Translations under genes and position numbers: made by a program
NCBI RefSeq assembly: GCF_001905735.1
Contig: NZ_LISW01000001.1
Span: 1,272,801-1,336,800 of the forward strand
Source of the DNA: Streptomyces sp. CB01249
GTDB lineage: Bacteria; Actinomycetota; Actinomycetes; Streptomycetales; Streptomycetaceae
Reading direction: 5' to 3'
Length of the DNA stretch: 64,000 nt
Notes under the pieces: model-generated
Seen by the model: only the letters and a program-made list of their open reading frames with translations
Told to the model about the DNA's origin: nothing
Database searches by the model: none
In this document: in pieces, positions 52,760-61,221 of the stretch
Layout of the letters: every line of letters starts with the position of its first letter
How positions within the stretch are numbered: position 1 is the stretch's first letter

Positions 52760-54139
52760 TTGGGCACTGAGCTACTGGCACCCCTCGATCTCGCCTTCTG
52801 GCACCTCGAGTCCGCTGCCCACCCCATGCACCTCGGCGCGCTCGCCGTCTTCGCACCGCCTCCCGGCGCCGCCCCCGGCCCCGACGCGCTCCTCGGTCTC
52901 CTCGGCGCCCGCGCCGCCGCGATTCCCCGGCTCCGCATGCGGGTACGCGACGTGCTGCTGCCCGTCGGCGGCGCCGCCTGGTCCACCGACCCGGAGTTCG
53001 ACGTGCACCGCCACGTCCGGCGCGTACGGCTGCCCGCCGAGGCGACGGAGCCCGGCGGCGCGGGCTTCATGCCGGCCGCGACCCGGCTCGCCGGAGAGCT
53101 GATGGAGCGGCCGCTCCGCCGGGGCCTGCCGCCCTGGGAGATGTACCTCATCGACGGACCGGACGGCGGCCCGTTCGCCGTGCTCGTCAAGCTCCACCAC
53201 GCGCTCGCCGACGGGATGCGCGCGGTCACCATCGGGGCCGGGATCTTCGACGAGATCGCCTCCGCGACGACCCGCCCCCGCCCCTCCGCCCGGCCGCGTC
53301 CGGTCCCGCCCCGGTCCTGGATGCCGGGCCCGCGTCAGGTCGCCGGGTTCGCCCTGGGCCGCATCGAGGACCTGGGCCGCGCCTTCGGGGTCGGCGCCTC
53401 GCTGGTCCGGGCCGGCCGCCTCGACCCGCGCGGCGCACCGGTGCTCCGGGCCGGCTCCAGCGGGACCCGGCGGCTCGCCACGGCCGACCTCGACCTCGAC
53501 GCCGTGCGGCGCGTCCGCCGCGTGACCGGGGGCACCGGCAACGATGTGCTGCTCGCCGTCGTGGCGGGTGCGCTGCGGCGCTGGATGCTGGAGCGCGGCG
53601 AGACCCCGCCGCGCGACGACCCGCGCGCCCTGGTCCCGGTCTCCCGCCGCCGTCCGGGCGGCGCGGCCGTGGCCACCGGCAACCGGCTCTCCGCCTACCT
53701 CCTGGACCTCCCCGTCTCGGAGCCGGACCCCCGGGAGCGGCTGCGCGCGGTACGTGAGGCGATGGACCGGAACAAGTCGGCGGGCCCGCTGAGGGGCGCC
53801 GGGGCGGTCGCGGTGCTGGCCGATCAGCTGCCGTCGCTGGCCCACCGTTTCGGCGCCCCGCTCGCCGGGAACGCGGCCCGGATGCTCTTCGACGTGCTGG
53901 TCACCAGCGTGCCCCTGCCGCGCTCGCGCCTCTCGCTGGCCGGCTGCCCGCTGAGCGCTCTGTACCCGATGGCGCCGCTGGCCCGGGGCCAGTCGATGGC
54001 CGTCGCGCTGACGACGTACGGCTCACGCGTCCACATCGGGATCGTGGGCGACGGCAAGGCGCTGCCCGGACTGGCCGGTCTCGCGCGGTGCGCCGACGAG
54101 GAGCTGGAGGCGCTCCTCGCAGAGGTGATCACGGCATAG
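52760..54139 (+). CDS. Wax ester synthase/diacylglycerol acyltransferase (WS/DGAT)
   Basis: A membrane-associated acyltransferase that makes storage triacylglycerol or wax esters. 459 residues from TTG 52760, which has GAGG five bases upstream and puts the family-typical PLDLAFWHLESAAHPMHLG at residue 7. In-frame starts at 52688 and 52697 are alternatives. The catalytic motif HHALADG is at about residue 146. The C-terminal half has the ND/GN segments (TGGTGNDVLLAVVAGALRRW, ATGNRLSAYL). Streptomycetes accumulate triacylglycerol, and this is probably one of several paralogues. Confidence 0.93.
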   Translation: MGTELLAPLDLAFWHLESAAHPMHLGALAVFAPPPGAAPGPDALLGLLGARAAAIPRLRMRVRDVLLPVGGAAWSTDPEFDVHRHVRRVRLPAEATEPGGAGFMPAATRLAGELMERPLRRGLPPWEMYLIDGPDGGPFAVLVKLHHALADGMRAVTIGAGIFDEIASATTRPRPSARPRPVPPRSWMPGPRQVAGFALGRIEDLGRAFGVGASLVRAGRLDPRGAPVLRAGSSGTRRLATADLDLDAVRRVRRVTGGTGNDVLLAVVAGALRRWMLERGETPPRDDPRALVPVSRRRPGGAAVATGNRLSAYLLDLPVSEPDPRERLRAVREAMDRNKSAGPLRGAGAVAVLADQLPSLAHRFGAPLAGNAARMLFDVLVTSVPLPRSRLSLAGCPLSALYPMAPLARGQSMAVALTTYGSRVHIGIVGDGKALPGLAGLARCADEELEALLAEVITA

Positions 54140-54187
54140 ATCGGACAAGTCGCTGCCAGATCGCCGTAATTGGCGGTTGCACGCGGG

Positions 54188-54240
54188 TTGACGCGCCCAA
54201 GTGATCCGATGAATATTCGCTGTGTGGCAGCGATCATCGG
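54188..54240 (+). promoter_or_regulatory. Promoter and dyad upstream of the aldo/keto reductase operon
   Basis: TTGACG (54188-54193), 17-nt spacer and GAATAT (54211-54216) form a good promoter. Overlapping the -10 and start is an interrupted palindrome: CCGATGA (54207-54213) with TCATCGG (54234-54240), and inside it CGCTG-N5-CAGCG (54218-54232). It may be an operator for a sugar-acid-responsive repressor. Confidence 0.6.
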
Positions 54241-54256
54241 GGAGGGCGACGACAGG

Positions 54257-55240
54257 ATGCGGCGCGGCAGGCTGGGTGGCAGCGCGGTCGAGATCACCGA
54301 ACTCTCCTTCGGTGCGGCCGCCATCGGCAACCTCTTCAGCGAAGTGGAACCGGAACGGGCGGCGGCCGCCGTCGACGCCGCCTGGGACGCGGGCATCCGC
54401 TACTTCGACACCGCGCCGCACTACGGACTCGGCCTCTCCGAACGCCGCCTCGGGGAGGCCCTGCGCCACCGCCCCCGTGAGGCGTACACGCTCTCCACCA
54501 AGGTCGGCCGCGTCCTCGATCCGCTGCCCCCCGAGGAGACCGCCGCGTCCGACGGGCTCTCCGAGGGCTTCGCCGTACGCGCCACGCACCGCCGACGCTG
54601 GGACTTCAGTGCGGCCGGAGTCCGACGCAGCATCGAGGACAGCCTCGACCGCCTGGGCCTCGACCGCATCGACGTCGCCTACCTCCACGACCCCGACGAC
54701 CACGCGGAACCCGCCTTCCGCGAGGCGTATCCGGAACTCGAGAAACTGCGCGCCGAAGGGGTCGTCGGGGCGATCGGCGCCGGGATGAACCAGACCGCGA
54801 TGCTCACGCGCTTCGTCCGCGACACCGATGTGGACGTGGTCCTGTGCGCCGGCCGCTTCACCCTCCTCGACCAGTCGGCCCTCACCGACCTGCTGCCGGC
54901 CGCAGCCGCGCGCGGCCGGAGCGTCGTCGTCGGCGGAGTCTTCAACTCCGGCCTCCTCGCCGACCCGCGCCCCGGGGCCACCTACGACTACGCCACCGCC
55001 CCGGCCGGTCTGCTGGACCGCGCCCTCCGGCTGAAGGGCGTCACCGAGGCCCACGGCGTACCGCTGCGGGCCGCCGCCCTGCACTACCCGCTCACTCACC
55101 CCGCCGTCGCCGGGGTCCTCGTCGGCACCCGCTCCCCGGACGAGGTGCGCGACGCCGCCGCACAGCTCGGCCGGGAGATCCCCGGCGCCCTGTGGGACGA
55201 CCTGCGCGACCAGGGCCTGCTGCCCGGGAACGGACACTGA
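54257..55240 (+). CDS. Aldo/keto reductase, probable L-fucose/D-threo-aldose dehydrogenase
   Basis: 327 residues, (beta/alpha)8 barrel. AKR residues are visible: Asp and Tyr in YFDTAPHYGLG, Lys in STKVGRVLD and His in VAYLHDPDDH. A Gly-rich end (VLVGTRSPDEV) binds the NAD(P) phosphate region. The next genes encode a sugar mutarotase and a lactonase, which points to oxidation of a 6-deoxy sugar such as L-fucose to its lactone. It is the first gene of a three-gene operon with 1-nt gaps. Confidence 0.9.
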   Translation: MRRGRLGGSAVEITELSFGAAAIGNLFSEVEPERAAAAVDAAWDAGIRYFDTAPHYGLGLSERRLGEALRHRPREAYTLSTKVGRVLDPLPPEETAASDGLSEGFAVRATHRRRWDFSAAGVRRSIEDSLDRLGLDRIDVAYLHDPDDHAEPAFREAYPELEKLRAEGVVGAIGAGMNQTAMLTRFVRDTDVDVVLCAGRFTLLDQSALTDLLPAAAARGRSVVVGGVFNSGLLADPRPGATYDYATAPAGLLDRALRLKGVTEAHGVPLRAAALHYPLTHPAVAGVLVGTRSPDEVRDAAAQLGREIPGALWDDLRDQGLLPGNGH

Positions 55241-55241
55241 C

Positions 55242-55553
55242 ATGCGCATCGCCCTGCACACCAAGGTCCGCGCCGACCGCGTCGCCGAGTACGAGGCCGC
55301 GCACCGCGAGGTCCCGCCGGAGCTGACCCGGGCGATCCGGGCGGCCGGCGCCGGTTCCTGGACGATCTGGCGCAGCGGCACCGACCTCTTCCACCTCATC
55401 GAGTGCGACGACTACGCGCGCCTCCTCGCCGAGCTGGAGCAGTTGCCCGTCAACGTCGCCTGGCAGGCCCGGATGGACGGCCTCCTGGACGTCGTCCACG
55501 ATTACTCCGCCGAGGGCGCCGAGGCCGGGCTCCCCGTCGTCTGGGAGCTGTGA
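55242..55553 (+). CDS. L-rhamnose mutarotase family protein (RhaM/FucU-like role)
   Basis: 103 residues, a dimeric alpha/beta ferredoxin-like fold. The conserved RhaM segments are RIALHTKVRADRVAEYEAAHREV, IRAAGAGSWTIWRSGTDLFHLIE and NVAWQARMDGLLDV. It interconverts alpha and beta sugar anomers so that the upstream dehydrogenase receives the right form. It starts 1 nt after the AKR stop and ends 1 nt before the lactonase start. Confidence 0.93.
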   Translation: MRIALHTKVRADRVAEYEAAHREVPPELTRAIRAAGAGSWTIWRSGTDLFHLIECDDYARLLAELEQLPVNVAWQARMDGLLDVVHDYSAEGAEAGLPVVWEL

Positions 55554-55554
55554 G

Positions 55555-56412
55555 ATGACGGCCGGGCCCCGCGTCGTGGACGCCCACCACCATGTGTGGG
55601 ACCTCGCGGTCCGCGACCAGGACTGGATCACCGGCGAGGCGCTGGCCCCCCTGCGCCGCGACTTCACCCTCGAAGACCTGGAGCCCGAGGCGCGCGCGGC
55701 CGGGGTGAGCGCCACCGTCCTCGTCCAGACCGTCACCGTGGCCGGGGAGACGCCCGAGTTCCTGGCGCTCGCCGACCGCAGCGAGCTGGTCGCCGGGGTC
55801 GTCGGCTGGACCGACCTCACCGCACCGGACATCGCCGACACCCTGGCCGCCCTGCGCGAACTGCCCGGGGGCGACCGGCTCGTCGGGCTGCGCCACCAGG
55901 TCCAGAGCGAACCGGACCCCGAGTGGCTGCTCCGGCCCGACGTGCTGCGCGGTCTGGCCGCTGTGGCCGCCGCCGGGCTCGTCCACGACCTGGTGATCCT
56001 CCCGCACCAGATGCCCGCCGCGACCCGGGCCGCCGCCGCGCTCCCGGGGCTCGTCCTCGTACTCGACCACGCGGGGAAGCCGCCCGTCGCCACCGGGCGC
56101 ACCCGGCCCTGGGCCGACGACCTGCGGGCCTTCGCCGCCCTCCCCAACACCGTCTGCAAGCTCTCCGGACTCGTCACCGAAGCGGACTGGGGCGCCTGGA
56201 CCCCCGAGGATCTGCGCCCGTACGCGGAGACCGTCATCGACGCCTTCGGGCCCGGGCGGCTCATGTTCGGCTCCGACTGGCCGGTGTGCCGCCTCGCCGC
56301 CACGTACACCGAGGTCCTGGACACCGCCCGCGCCCTGATCCAGGAACTCAGCGAGGACGAGCGGGCCGCCGTGCTCGCCACCACCGCCGAACGCGTGTAC
56401 GGCCTTCGGTAG
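55555..56412 (+). CDS. Amidohydrolase, probable L-fuconolactonase (COG3618 type)
   Basis: 285 residues of the amidohydrolase superfamily. Metal-binding start VVDAHHHVWDL, later GLRHQVQSEPDPEWL, LVLDHAGKPP and the catalytic Asp in LMFGSDWPVCRLA. Family members open sugar-acid lactones. With the preceding dehydrogenase and mutarotase this gives the first steps of a non-phosphorylated L-fucose or L-rhamnose route. The dehydratase and aldolase expected next are absent from the window and must lie elsewhere if the pathway is complete. Confidence 0.92.
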   Translation: MTAGPRVVDAHHHVWDLAVRDQDWITGEALAPLRRDFTLEDLEPEARAAGVSATVLVQTVTVAGETPEFLALADRSELVAGVVGWTDLTAPDIADTLAALRELPGGDRLVGLRHQVQSEPDPEWLLRPDVLRGLAAVAAAGLVHDLVILPHQMPAATRAAAALPGLVLVLDHAGKPPVATGRTRPWADDLRAFAALPNTVCKLSGLVTEADWGAWTPEDLRPYAETVIDAFGPGRLMFGSDWPVCRLAATYTEVLDTARALIQELSEDERAAVLATTAERVYGLR

Positions 56413-56445
56413 GCGTCCCGGGCGCGGCTGCGGCAGGCTGGGACC

Positions 56446-57306
56446 ATGCCCGAACTGCCGGAAGTCGAAGCCCTGCGGCTCTTCCTGGACGACCATCTCG
56501 TCGGCAAGGAGATCGACCGCGTCCTGCCGCTCGCGATCAGCGTCCTCAAGACGTACGACCCGCCGCTCACCGCCCTGCACGGGGGCACGGTCACCGACGT
56601 GCGGCGGCACGGCAAGTTCCTCGACATCGGCGTCGGCCCGCTCCACCTCGTCACCCACCTCGCCCGGGCCGGGTGGCTCCGCTGGAACGACGCCTTCCCG
56701 GCGGCCCCGCCGCGCCCCGGCAAGGGCCCGCTGGCGCTGCGTACCGTCCTCACCGGCGGCGACGGCTTCGACCTCACCGAGGCCGGCACCACGAAGCGCC
56801 TCGCCGTCCACCTCGTGCACGACCCGGCCGAGGTCCCCGGGATCGCCCGCCTCGGACCCGATCCGCTCGGCCCGGAATTCGACCGGGACGCGTTCGCCGC
56901 ACTGCTCGACGGGGAACGCCGCCAGATCAAGGGAGCCCTGCGCGACCAGTCGCTCATCGCGGGCATCGGCAACGCGTACAGCGACGAGATCCTGCACGTC
57001 GCGAAGATGTCGCCGTTCAAGCTCACCGCGAACCTCACCGACGACGAGATCACCCGGCTCCACGAGGCGATGCGCACCACCCTGGAGGACGCCGTCGCCC
57101 GGTCCGGCGGCGTCGAGGCCGGACGCCTCAAGGCCGAGAAGAAGAGCGCGATGCGCGTCCACGGACGCACCGGCCAGGCGTGCCCGGTCTGCGGGGACAC
57201 CATCCGCGAGGTCTCCTTCAGCGACTCCTCGCTCCAGTACTGCCCGACCTGCCAGACGGGCGGCAAACCGCTCGCGGACCGCCGCCTGTCCCGGCTGCTC
57301 AAGTAG
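56446..57306 (+). CDS. Fpg/Nei-family DNA glycosylase/AP lyase
   Basis: A base-excision repair enzyme of 286 residues. The catalytic N-terminal Pro-Glu is in MPELPEVEALRLFL. The helix-two-turn-helix region includes LRDQSLIAGIGNAYSDEILH. The zinc finger is complete (CPVCGD...YCPTCQTGG). Whether it prefers oxidised purines (Fpg) or pyrimidines (Nei) is not clear from sequence. It lies 33 bp after the lactonase and may be cotranscribed. Confidence 0.95.
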   Translation: MPELPEVEALRLFLDDHLVGKEIDRVLPLAISVLKTYDPPLTALHGGTVTDVRRHGKFLDIGVGPLHLVTHLARAGWLRWNDAFPAAPPRPGKGPLALRTVLTGGDGFDLTEAGTTKRLAVHLVHDPAEVPGIARLGPDPLGPEFDRDAFAALLDGERRQIKGALRDQSLIAGIGNAYSDEILHVAKMSPFKLTANLTDDEITRLHEAMRTTLEDAVARSGGVEAGRLKAEKKSAMRVHGRTGQACPVCGDTIREVSFSDSSLQYCPTCQTGGKPLADRRLSRLLK

Positions 57307-57330
57307 GGGCGCGATGCGCGGGGCACGCCC

Positions 57331-57347
57331 TACACTCCGGCCTCATG
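57331..57347 (+). promoter_or_regulatory. Start-proximal TACACTCCGG element, LytTR gene
   Basis: TACACTCCGGCCTC directly precedes ATG 57345, with no ribosome site. TACACT fits a -10 hexamer and the spacing fits a leaderless transcript starting at the ATG. A near-identical element precedes ATG 58165. Confidence 0.55.
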
Positions 57348-58100
57348 CTCCGCGTACTCGCCGTCGACGACGAAGAACCCGCCCTGGAGGAACTGCTCTA
57401 CCTCCTGCGCGCCGACCCCCGCATCCGCAGCGCGGAGGGCGCCACCGGGGCCACCGAGGCACTGCGCCGCATCGGGAGCGCCGTCGACGCGGGGCCCGAC
57501 GACCCGACCGCCATCGACGTGGTCTTCCTCGACATCCACATGGCCGGTCTCACCGGGCTCGACGTCGCCCAGCTCCTCGCGGGGTTCGCCGCCCCGCCGC
57601 TCATCGTCTTCGTCACCGCCCACGAGGGCTTCGCCGTGCACGCCTTCGACCTCAAGGCCGTCGACTACGTCCTCAAACCGGTCCGCCGCGAGCGCCTCGC
57701 CGAGGCCGTACGACGCGTCGCCGAGCAGGTCCAGGACCGTTCCGCCCCCGCCGTCCACGACACCGCGCAGGACCAGATAGCCGTCGAACTGGGCGGCGTC
57801 ATCCGCTTCGTCCCGATCGGCGACATCACCTACGCCGAGGCCCAGGGCGACTACGCCCGGCTGCACACCGCCCACGGCAGCCACCTGGTCCGCGTCCCCC
57901 TCACCACCCTGGAGGAGCGCTGGCGCACCCGCGGCTTCGTCCGCATCCACCGCCGCCACCTCGTGGCCCTCGGCCGGATCGACGAACTGCGCCTGGACGC
58001 CGGCAGCATGAGCGTCCGCATCGGCACCGCGGAACTCGCCGTCAGCCGCCGCCACAGCCGCGCCCTGCGCGATCTGCTGATGCGGCGGACCGGCCGCTGA
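57345..58100 (+). CDS. LytTR-family response regulator
   Basis: 251 residues. Receiver with LAVDDEEPALEELLYLL, phospho-Asp in VVFLDIHMAGLTG, Thr in VFVTAHE and Lys in YVLKPVR. The LytTR DNA-binding domain contains YAEAQGDYARLHTAHGSHLV and FVRIHRRHLVAL. The cognate kinase is the LytS-type protein encoded at 60002, with a symporter and small membrane protein between them. By analogy with BtsSR/YpdAB and LytST systems it probably activates the symporter genes in response to an extracellular carboxylate. Confidence 0.95.
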   Translation: MLRVLAVDDEEPALEELLYLLRADPRIRSAEGATGATEALRRIGSAVDAGPDDPTAIDVVFLDIHMAGLTGLDVAQLLAGFAAPPLIVFVTAHEGFAVHAFDLKAVDYVLKPVRRERLAEAVRRVAEQVQDRSAPAVHDTAQDQIAVELGGVIRFVPIGDITYAEAQGDYARLHTAHGSHLVRVPLTTLEERWRTRGFVRIHRRHLVALGRIDELRLDAGSMSVRIGTAELAVSRRHSRALRDLLMRRTGR

Positions 58101-58150
58101 CCAGCGGCTACCGGGCTCCGAACCCCTTCCCAGCGGGGCCGGGTGCCGCC

Positions 58151-58167
58151 TACACTCCGGCCCCATG
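58151..58167 (+). promoter_or_regulatory. Start-proximal TACACTCCGG element, symporter operon
   Basis: TACACTCCGGCCCC directly precedes ATG 58165, matching the element before the LytTR gene at 13 of 14 positions. It suggests a second leaderless promoter for the small-subunit/symporter/kinase genes. Confidence 0.55.
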
Positions 58168-58527
58168 TCCGCAGAGCCCACACCCCGGCGCGAAGTGGTG
58201 ACGGGGGAGCCCCGGCGGGTGCGCCCGCTGCCCCGCTACCGCACCCAGTCGGAGATCGAAGAGCAGACCGCGCTCGGCGGCGCCTACGTCCGCTCGCTGA
58301 TGCGGGGACAGCTGCGGGCCGGACTCACCGCCTTCGCCGTCCTCGCCGCCGTCGTGGGCACCCTGCCCCTCGTCTTCGAGGCCCTGCACAGCTCCGCCGT
58401 CGTCTGGGCGGTCCTCGGCTTCGCCGCCTACCCGCCGCTCACCCTGCTCGCCTGGTGGTACGTGCGCCGTGCCGAGCGCAACGAGAGCGACTTCGCCCGG
58501 CTCGTGGAAGGCCGCTCCGCCCCGTGA
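58165..58527 (+). CDS. Small two-helix membrane protein, symporter small-subunit-like
   Basis: 120 residues. A basic N-terminal cytoplasmic half (about 1-50) is followed by two helices (AGLTAFAVLAAVVGTLPLVF and VVWAVLGFAAYPPLTLLAWWYV) and a charged end RRAERNESDFARLVE. This topology and its position immediately before an SSS transporter match the DUF485/DUF4212-type small subunits of acetate/solute symporters. Direct homology is not certain. The last 4 nt overlap the symporter GTG. Confidence 0.85.
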   Translation: MSAEPTPRREVVTGEPRRVRPLPRYRTQSEIEEQTALGGAYVRSLMRGQLRAGLTAFAVLAAVVGTLPLVFEALHSSAVVWAVLGFAAYPPLTLLAWWYVRRAERNESDFARLVEGRSAP

Positions 58528-60005
58528 GCCGTACGTACGCGGTGACGGCCGTCGCCGTCGTCGTGCTGGCCACCGTCCTCGTCGGCGGCTTCGGGCTGCG
58601 GATCTCCCGCACCACCTCCGACTTCTACGTGGCCTCGCGCACCGTGCGTCCCCGGCTCAACGCGGCCGCCATCAGCGGCGAATACCTCTCCGCCGCCTCC
58701 TTCCTCGGCATCGCGGGCCTGGTCCTCGTCCATGGGCCCGACATGCTCTGGTACCCGGTCGGCTACACCGCCGGCTATCTCGTCCTGCTGGTCTTCGTCG
58801 CCGCTCCGCTGCGCCGCTCGGGGGCGTACACCCTGCCCGACTTCGCCGAAGGGCGGCTGGAGTCCCGGCAGGTACGCAGACTCGTCAGCGTCCTCGTCGT
58901 CGGCGCCGGCTGGCTCTACCTGGTGCCCCAGCTCCAGGGCGCCGGACTCACCCTCAAGATCCTCACCGGGGCGCCCGGCTGGCTCGGCGACGTGCTCGTC
59001 GCCTCCGTCGTCGTGCTCGCCGTCGCCGCCGGGGGCATGCGCTCGATCACCTTCGTCCAGGTCTTCCAGTACTGGCTGAAGCTGACCGCGCTCCTCGTCC
59101 CCGCGATCTTCCTGGTACTGGCCTGGCAGGGCGACGGACAGCCCCGCATCACCTTCGACGAACACCTCTCCGCGTTCCGCGCCGACCACCCGCTGTACGC
59201 GACCTACGGCCTCATCGTCGCCACCTTCCTCGGCACCATGGGCCTGCCGCACGTCGTCGTCCGCTTCTACACCAGCCCCAACGGCCGCGACGCCCGCCGC
59301 ACCACCGTCGCCGTCCTCGCCCTCATCGGCGTCTTCTACCTCCTGCCACCCGTCTACGGCGCGCTGGGCCGCCTGTACGCCCCCGAGCTGATCCACGGCG
59401 GTGACGCGGACGCCGCCGTGCTCCTGCTGCCCGGCCGGGTCATCGGCGGACTCGGCGGCGATCTGCTCGGTGCGCTCGTCGCCGGCGGCGCGTTCGCCGC
59501 GTTCCTCTCCACCGCCTCCGGGCTCACCATGGCCGTCGCCGGGGTCATCACCCAGGACGTGCTGCCCTCGCGCGGGGTGCGGCACTTCCGGCTCGCCACC
59601 GTCCTCGCCATCTCCGTGCCCCTGGCCGGTTCACTGATGGTCAGCCGAGTCCCCGTCGCCGACTCCGTGGGCATGGCCTTCGCCGTCTCCGCGTCCTCCT
59701 TCTGCCCGCTGCTCGTCCTCGGCATCTGGTGGCGCCGACTCACCCCGCCCGGGGCGGTGGCCGGTCTCCTGCTCGGCGGCGGCTCCGCGCTGGTCTCCGT
59801 CGCCATCACGGTCAGCGGCGCGGTCCGCCCGCCCGGCTGGCCGCACGCCCTGCTCGCCTGGCCCGCCGTCTGGTCCGTGCCCGTCGGCTTCCTCGCCATG
59901 ATCCTGGTCTCGCTCGCCACGCCGAGCCGGATACCGCCCGGCACCAACGCCGCCATGACCCGCTTCCACCTGCCCGAAGCGCTCACCACCGGGAGGCACC
60001 GGTGA
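58524..60005 (+). CDS. Sodium/solute symporter (SSS family, ActP/MctP-like)
   Basis: 493 residues with about 13 membrane helices. SSS features are DFYVASRTVRPRLNAAAISGEYLSAASFL (split here as DFYVASRTV and GEYLSAASFLGIAG), MGLPHVVVRFYTSPNGRDAR and the sodium-site helix AFLSTASGLTMAVAG. These match cation/acetate-type symporters for monocarboxylates. It overlaps the small subunit by 4 nt and the LytS kinase by 4 nt. The flanking LytTR/LytS pair suggests substrate-induced expression, with acetate, pyruvate or lactate as candidates. Confidence 0.94.
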   Translation: MSRTYAVTAVAVVVLATVLVGGFGLRISRTTSDFYVASRTVRPRLNAAAISGEYLSAASFLGIAGLVLVHGPDMLWYPVGYTAGYLVLLVFVAAPLRRSGAYTLPDFAEGRLESRQVRRLVSVLVVGAGWLYLVPQLQGAGLTLKILTGAPGWLGDVLVASVVVLAVAAGGMRSITFVQVFQYWLKLTALLVPAIFLVLAWQGDGQPRITFDEHLSAFRADHPLYATYGLIVATFLGTMGLPHVVVRFYTSPNGRDARRTTVAVLALIGVFYLLPPVYGALGRLYAPELIHGGDADAAVLLLPGRVIGGLGGDLLGALVAGGAFAAFLSTASGLTMAVAGVITQDVLPSRGVRHFRLATVLAISVPLAGSLMVSRVPVADSVGMAFAVSASSFCPLLVLGIWWRRLTPPGAVAGLLLGGGSALVSVAITVSGAVRPPGWPHALLAWPAVWSVPVGFLAMILVSLATPSRIPPGTNAAMTRFHLPEALTTGRHR

Positions 60006-61192
60006 CCGGGGCCGGATACGCCGTCATCGTCGTGCTCGCCCTCCTGCTGTTCGGCGGGGGCCTCCTGCTCGGCCGCCGCACCGCCCGGCCGCTGCGCACC
60101 AGCGACGTCGGCACGCCCGTCGAGCACGCCACCTTCGAGACCCTGCACACCGCGTCCCTGGCCGCGCCCCCGCTCCGCGCCGGGCTCACCGAGGACAGCG
60201 CCCGCCGGTCGGCGCGCCGACTGCGCTCGCTGCTCGGCACCGACGCGCTGTGCCTCACCGACCGCGACGGGGTCCTCGTCTGGGACGGCGAGGGCGACCA
60301 CCACGACCGGGACGTCATGGAGCAGGTCGCGGGCGTCCTGGAGACCGGCCGCGACACCGCCTTCCACAGCGACTGCGACGACCTGGACTGCCCGCTGAAG
60401 TGGGCCGTCGCCGTGCCGCTGACCGTCGACCACCGCGTCCTCGGCACCCTCGTCGCCTACGCCCCGCGCGAATCGGCCGTCCTGGCCCGGGCCGCGGGCG
60501 AGGTCGCCCGCTGGGTCTGCGTCCAGCTGGAACTGGCCGAACTCGACCGCTCCCGCACCCAGCTCATCGAGGCCGAGATCAGGGCCCTGCGCGCCCAGAT
60601 CTCCCCGCACTTCATCTTCAACTCCCTGGCGGCCATCGCGTCCTTCGTCCGCACCGACCCGGAGCAGGCCCGCGAACTGCTCCTGGAGTTCGCGGACTTC
60701 ACGCGCTACTCGTTCCGCAGCCACGGCGACTTCACGACCCTCGCGGACGAGCTGCACTCCATCGACCAGTACCTCGCCCTGGTCCGGGCCCGCTTCGGCG
60801 AACGGCTCTCCGTCACCCTCCAGGTCGCCCCCGAGGTCCTGCCCGTCGCCCTGCCCTTCCTCTGCCTCCAGCCGCTCGTGGAGAACGCCGTCAAACACGG
60901 CCTCGAAGGCGCCGTCACCTCCAGCCGCATCACCATCAGCGCCCTGGACGCCGGTTCCGAGGCCGAGGTCGTCATCGAGGACGACGGCACCGGCATGGAC
61001 CCCCAGCGGCTGCGCCACATCCTGCGCGGCGAGGGCGGAAGATCGACCGGCATCGGCCTGCTCAACGTGGACGAACGGCTCCGCCAGGTGTACGGGGACG
61101 AGTACGGGCTCGTCATCGAGACGGGCATCGGGGCCGGGATGCGGATCACCGTACGGTTGCCGAAGTACCGCGCCGGGGTGCACGGGTCCTGA
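60002..61192 (+). CDS. LytS-type sensor histidine kinase
   Basis: 396 residues with only one N-terminal membrane helix (AVIVVLALLLFGGGLLLGRR). A GAF-like domain follows (about 60-180), including FHSDCDDLDCPLKWAVAVPL with a CxxxxxC pair. The His_kinase motif is ALRAQISPHFIFNSLAAIASFV, and the ATPase domain shows PLVENAVKHGLEG and DDGTGMD. Classical LytS proteins have five to six helices. Here the symporter may supply membrane sensing. The GTG overlaps the symporter stop by 4 nt. It is the partner of the LytTR regulator at 57345. Confidence 0.94.
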   Translation: MTGAGYAVIVVLALLLFGGGLLLGRRTARPLRTSDVGTPVEHATFETLHTASLAAPPLRAGLTEDSARRSARRLRSLLGTDALCLTDRDGVLVWDGEGDHHDRDVMEQVAGVLETGRDTAFHSDCDDLDCPLKWAVAVPLTVDHRVLGTLVAYAPRESAVLARAAGEVARWVCVQLELAELDRSRTQLIEAEIRALRAQISPHFIFNSLAAIASFVRTDPEQARELLLEFADFTRYSFRSHGDFTTLADELHSIDQYLALVRARFGERLSVTLQVAPEVLPVALPFLCLQPLVENAVKHGLEGAVTSSRITISALDAGSEAEVVIEDDGTGMDPQRLRHILRGEGGRSTGIGLLNVDERLRQVYGDEYGLVIETGIGAGMRITVRLPKYRAGVHGS

Positions 61193-61221
61193 GCGGCGCC
61201 CCGTCGTGCGGGAACCCCGCC

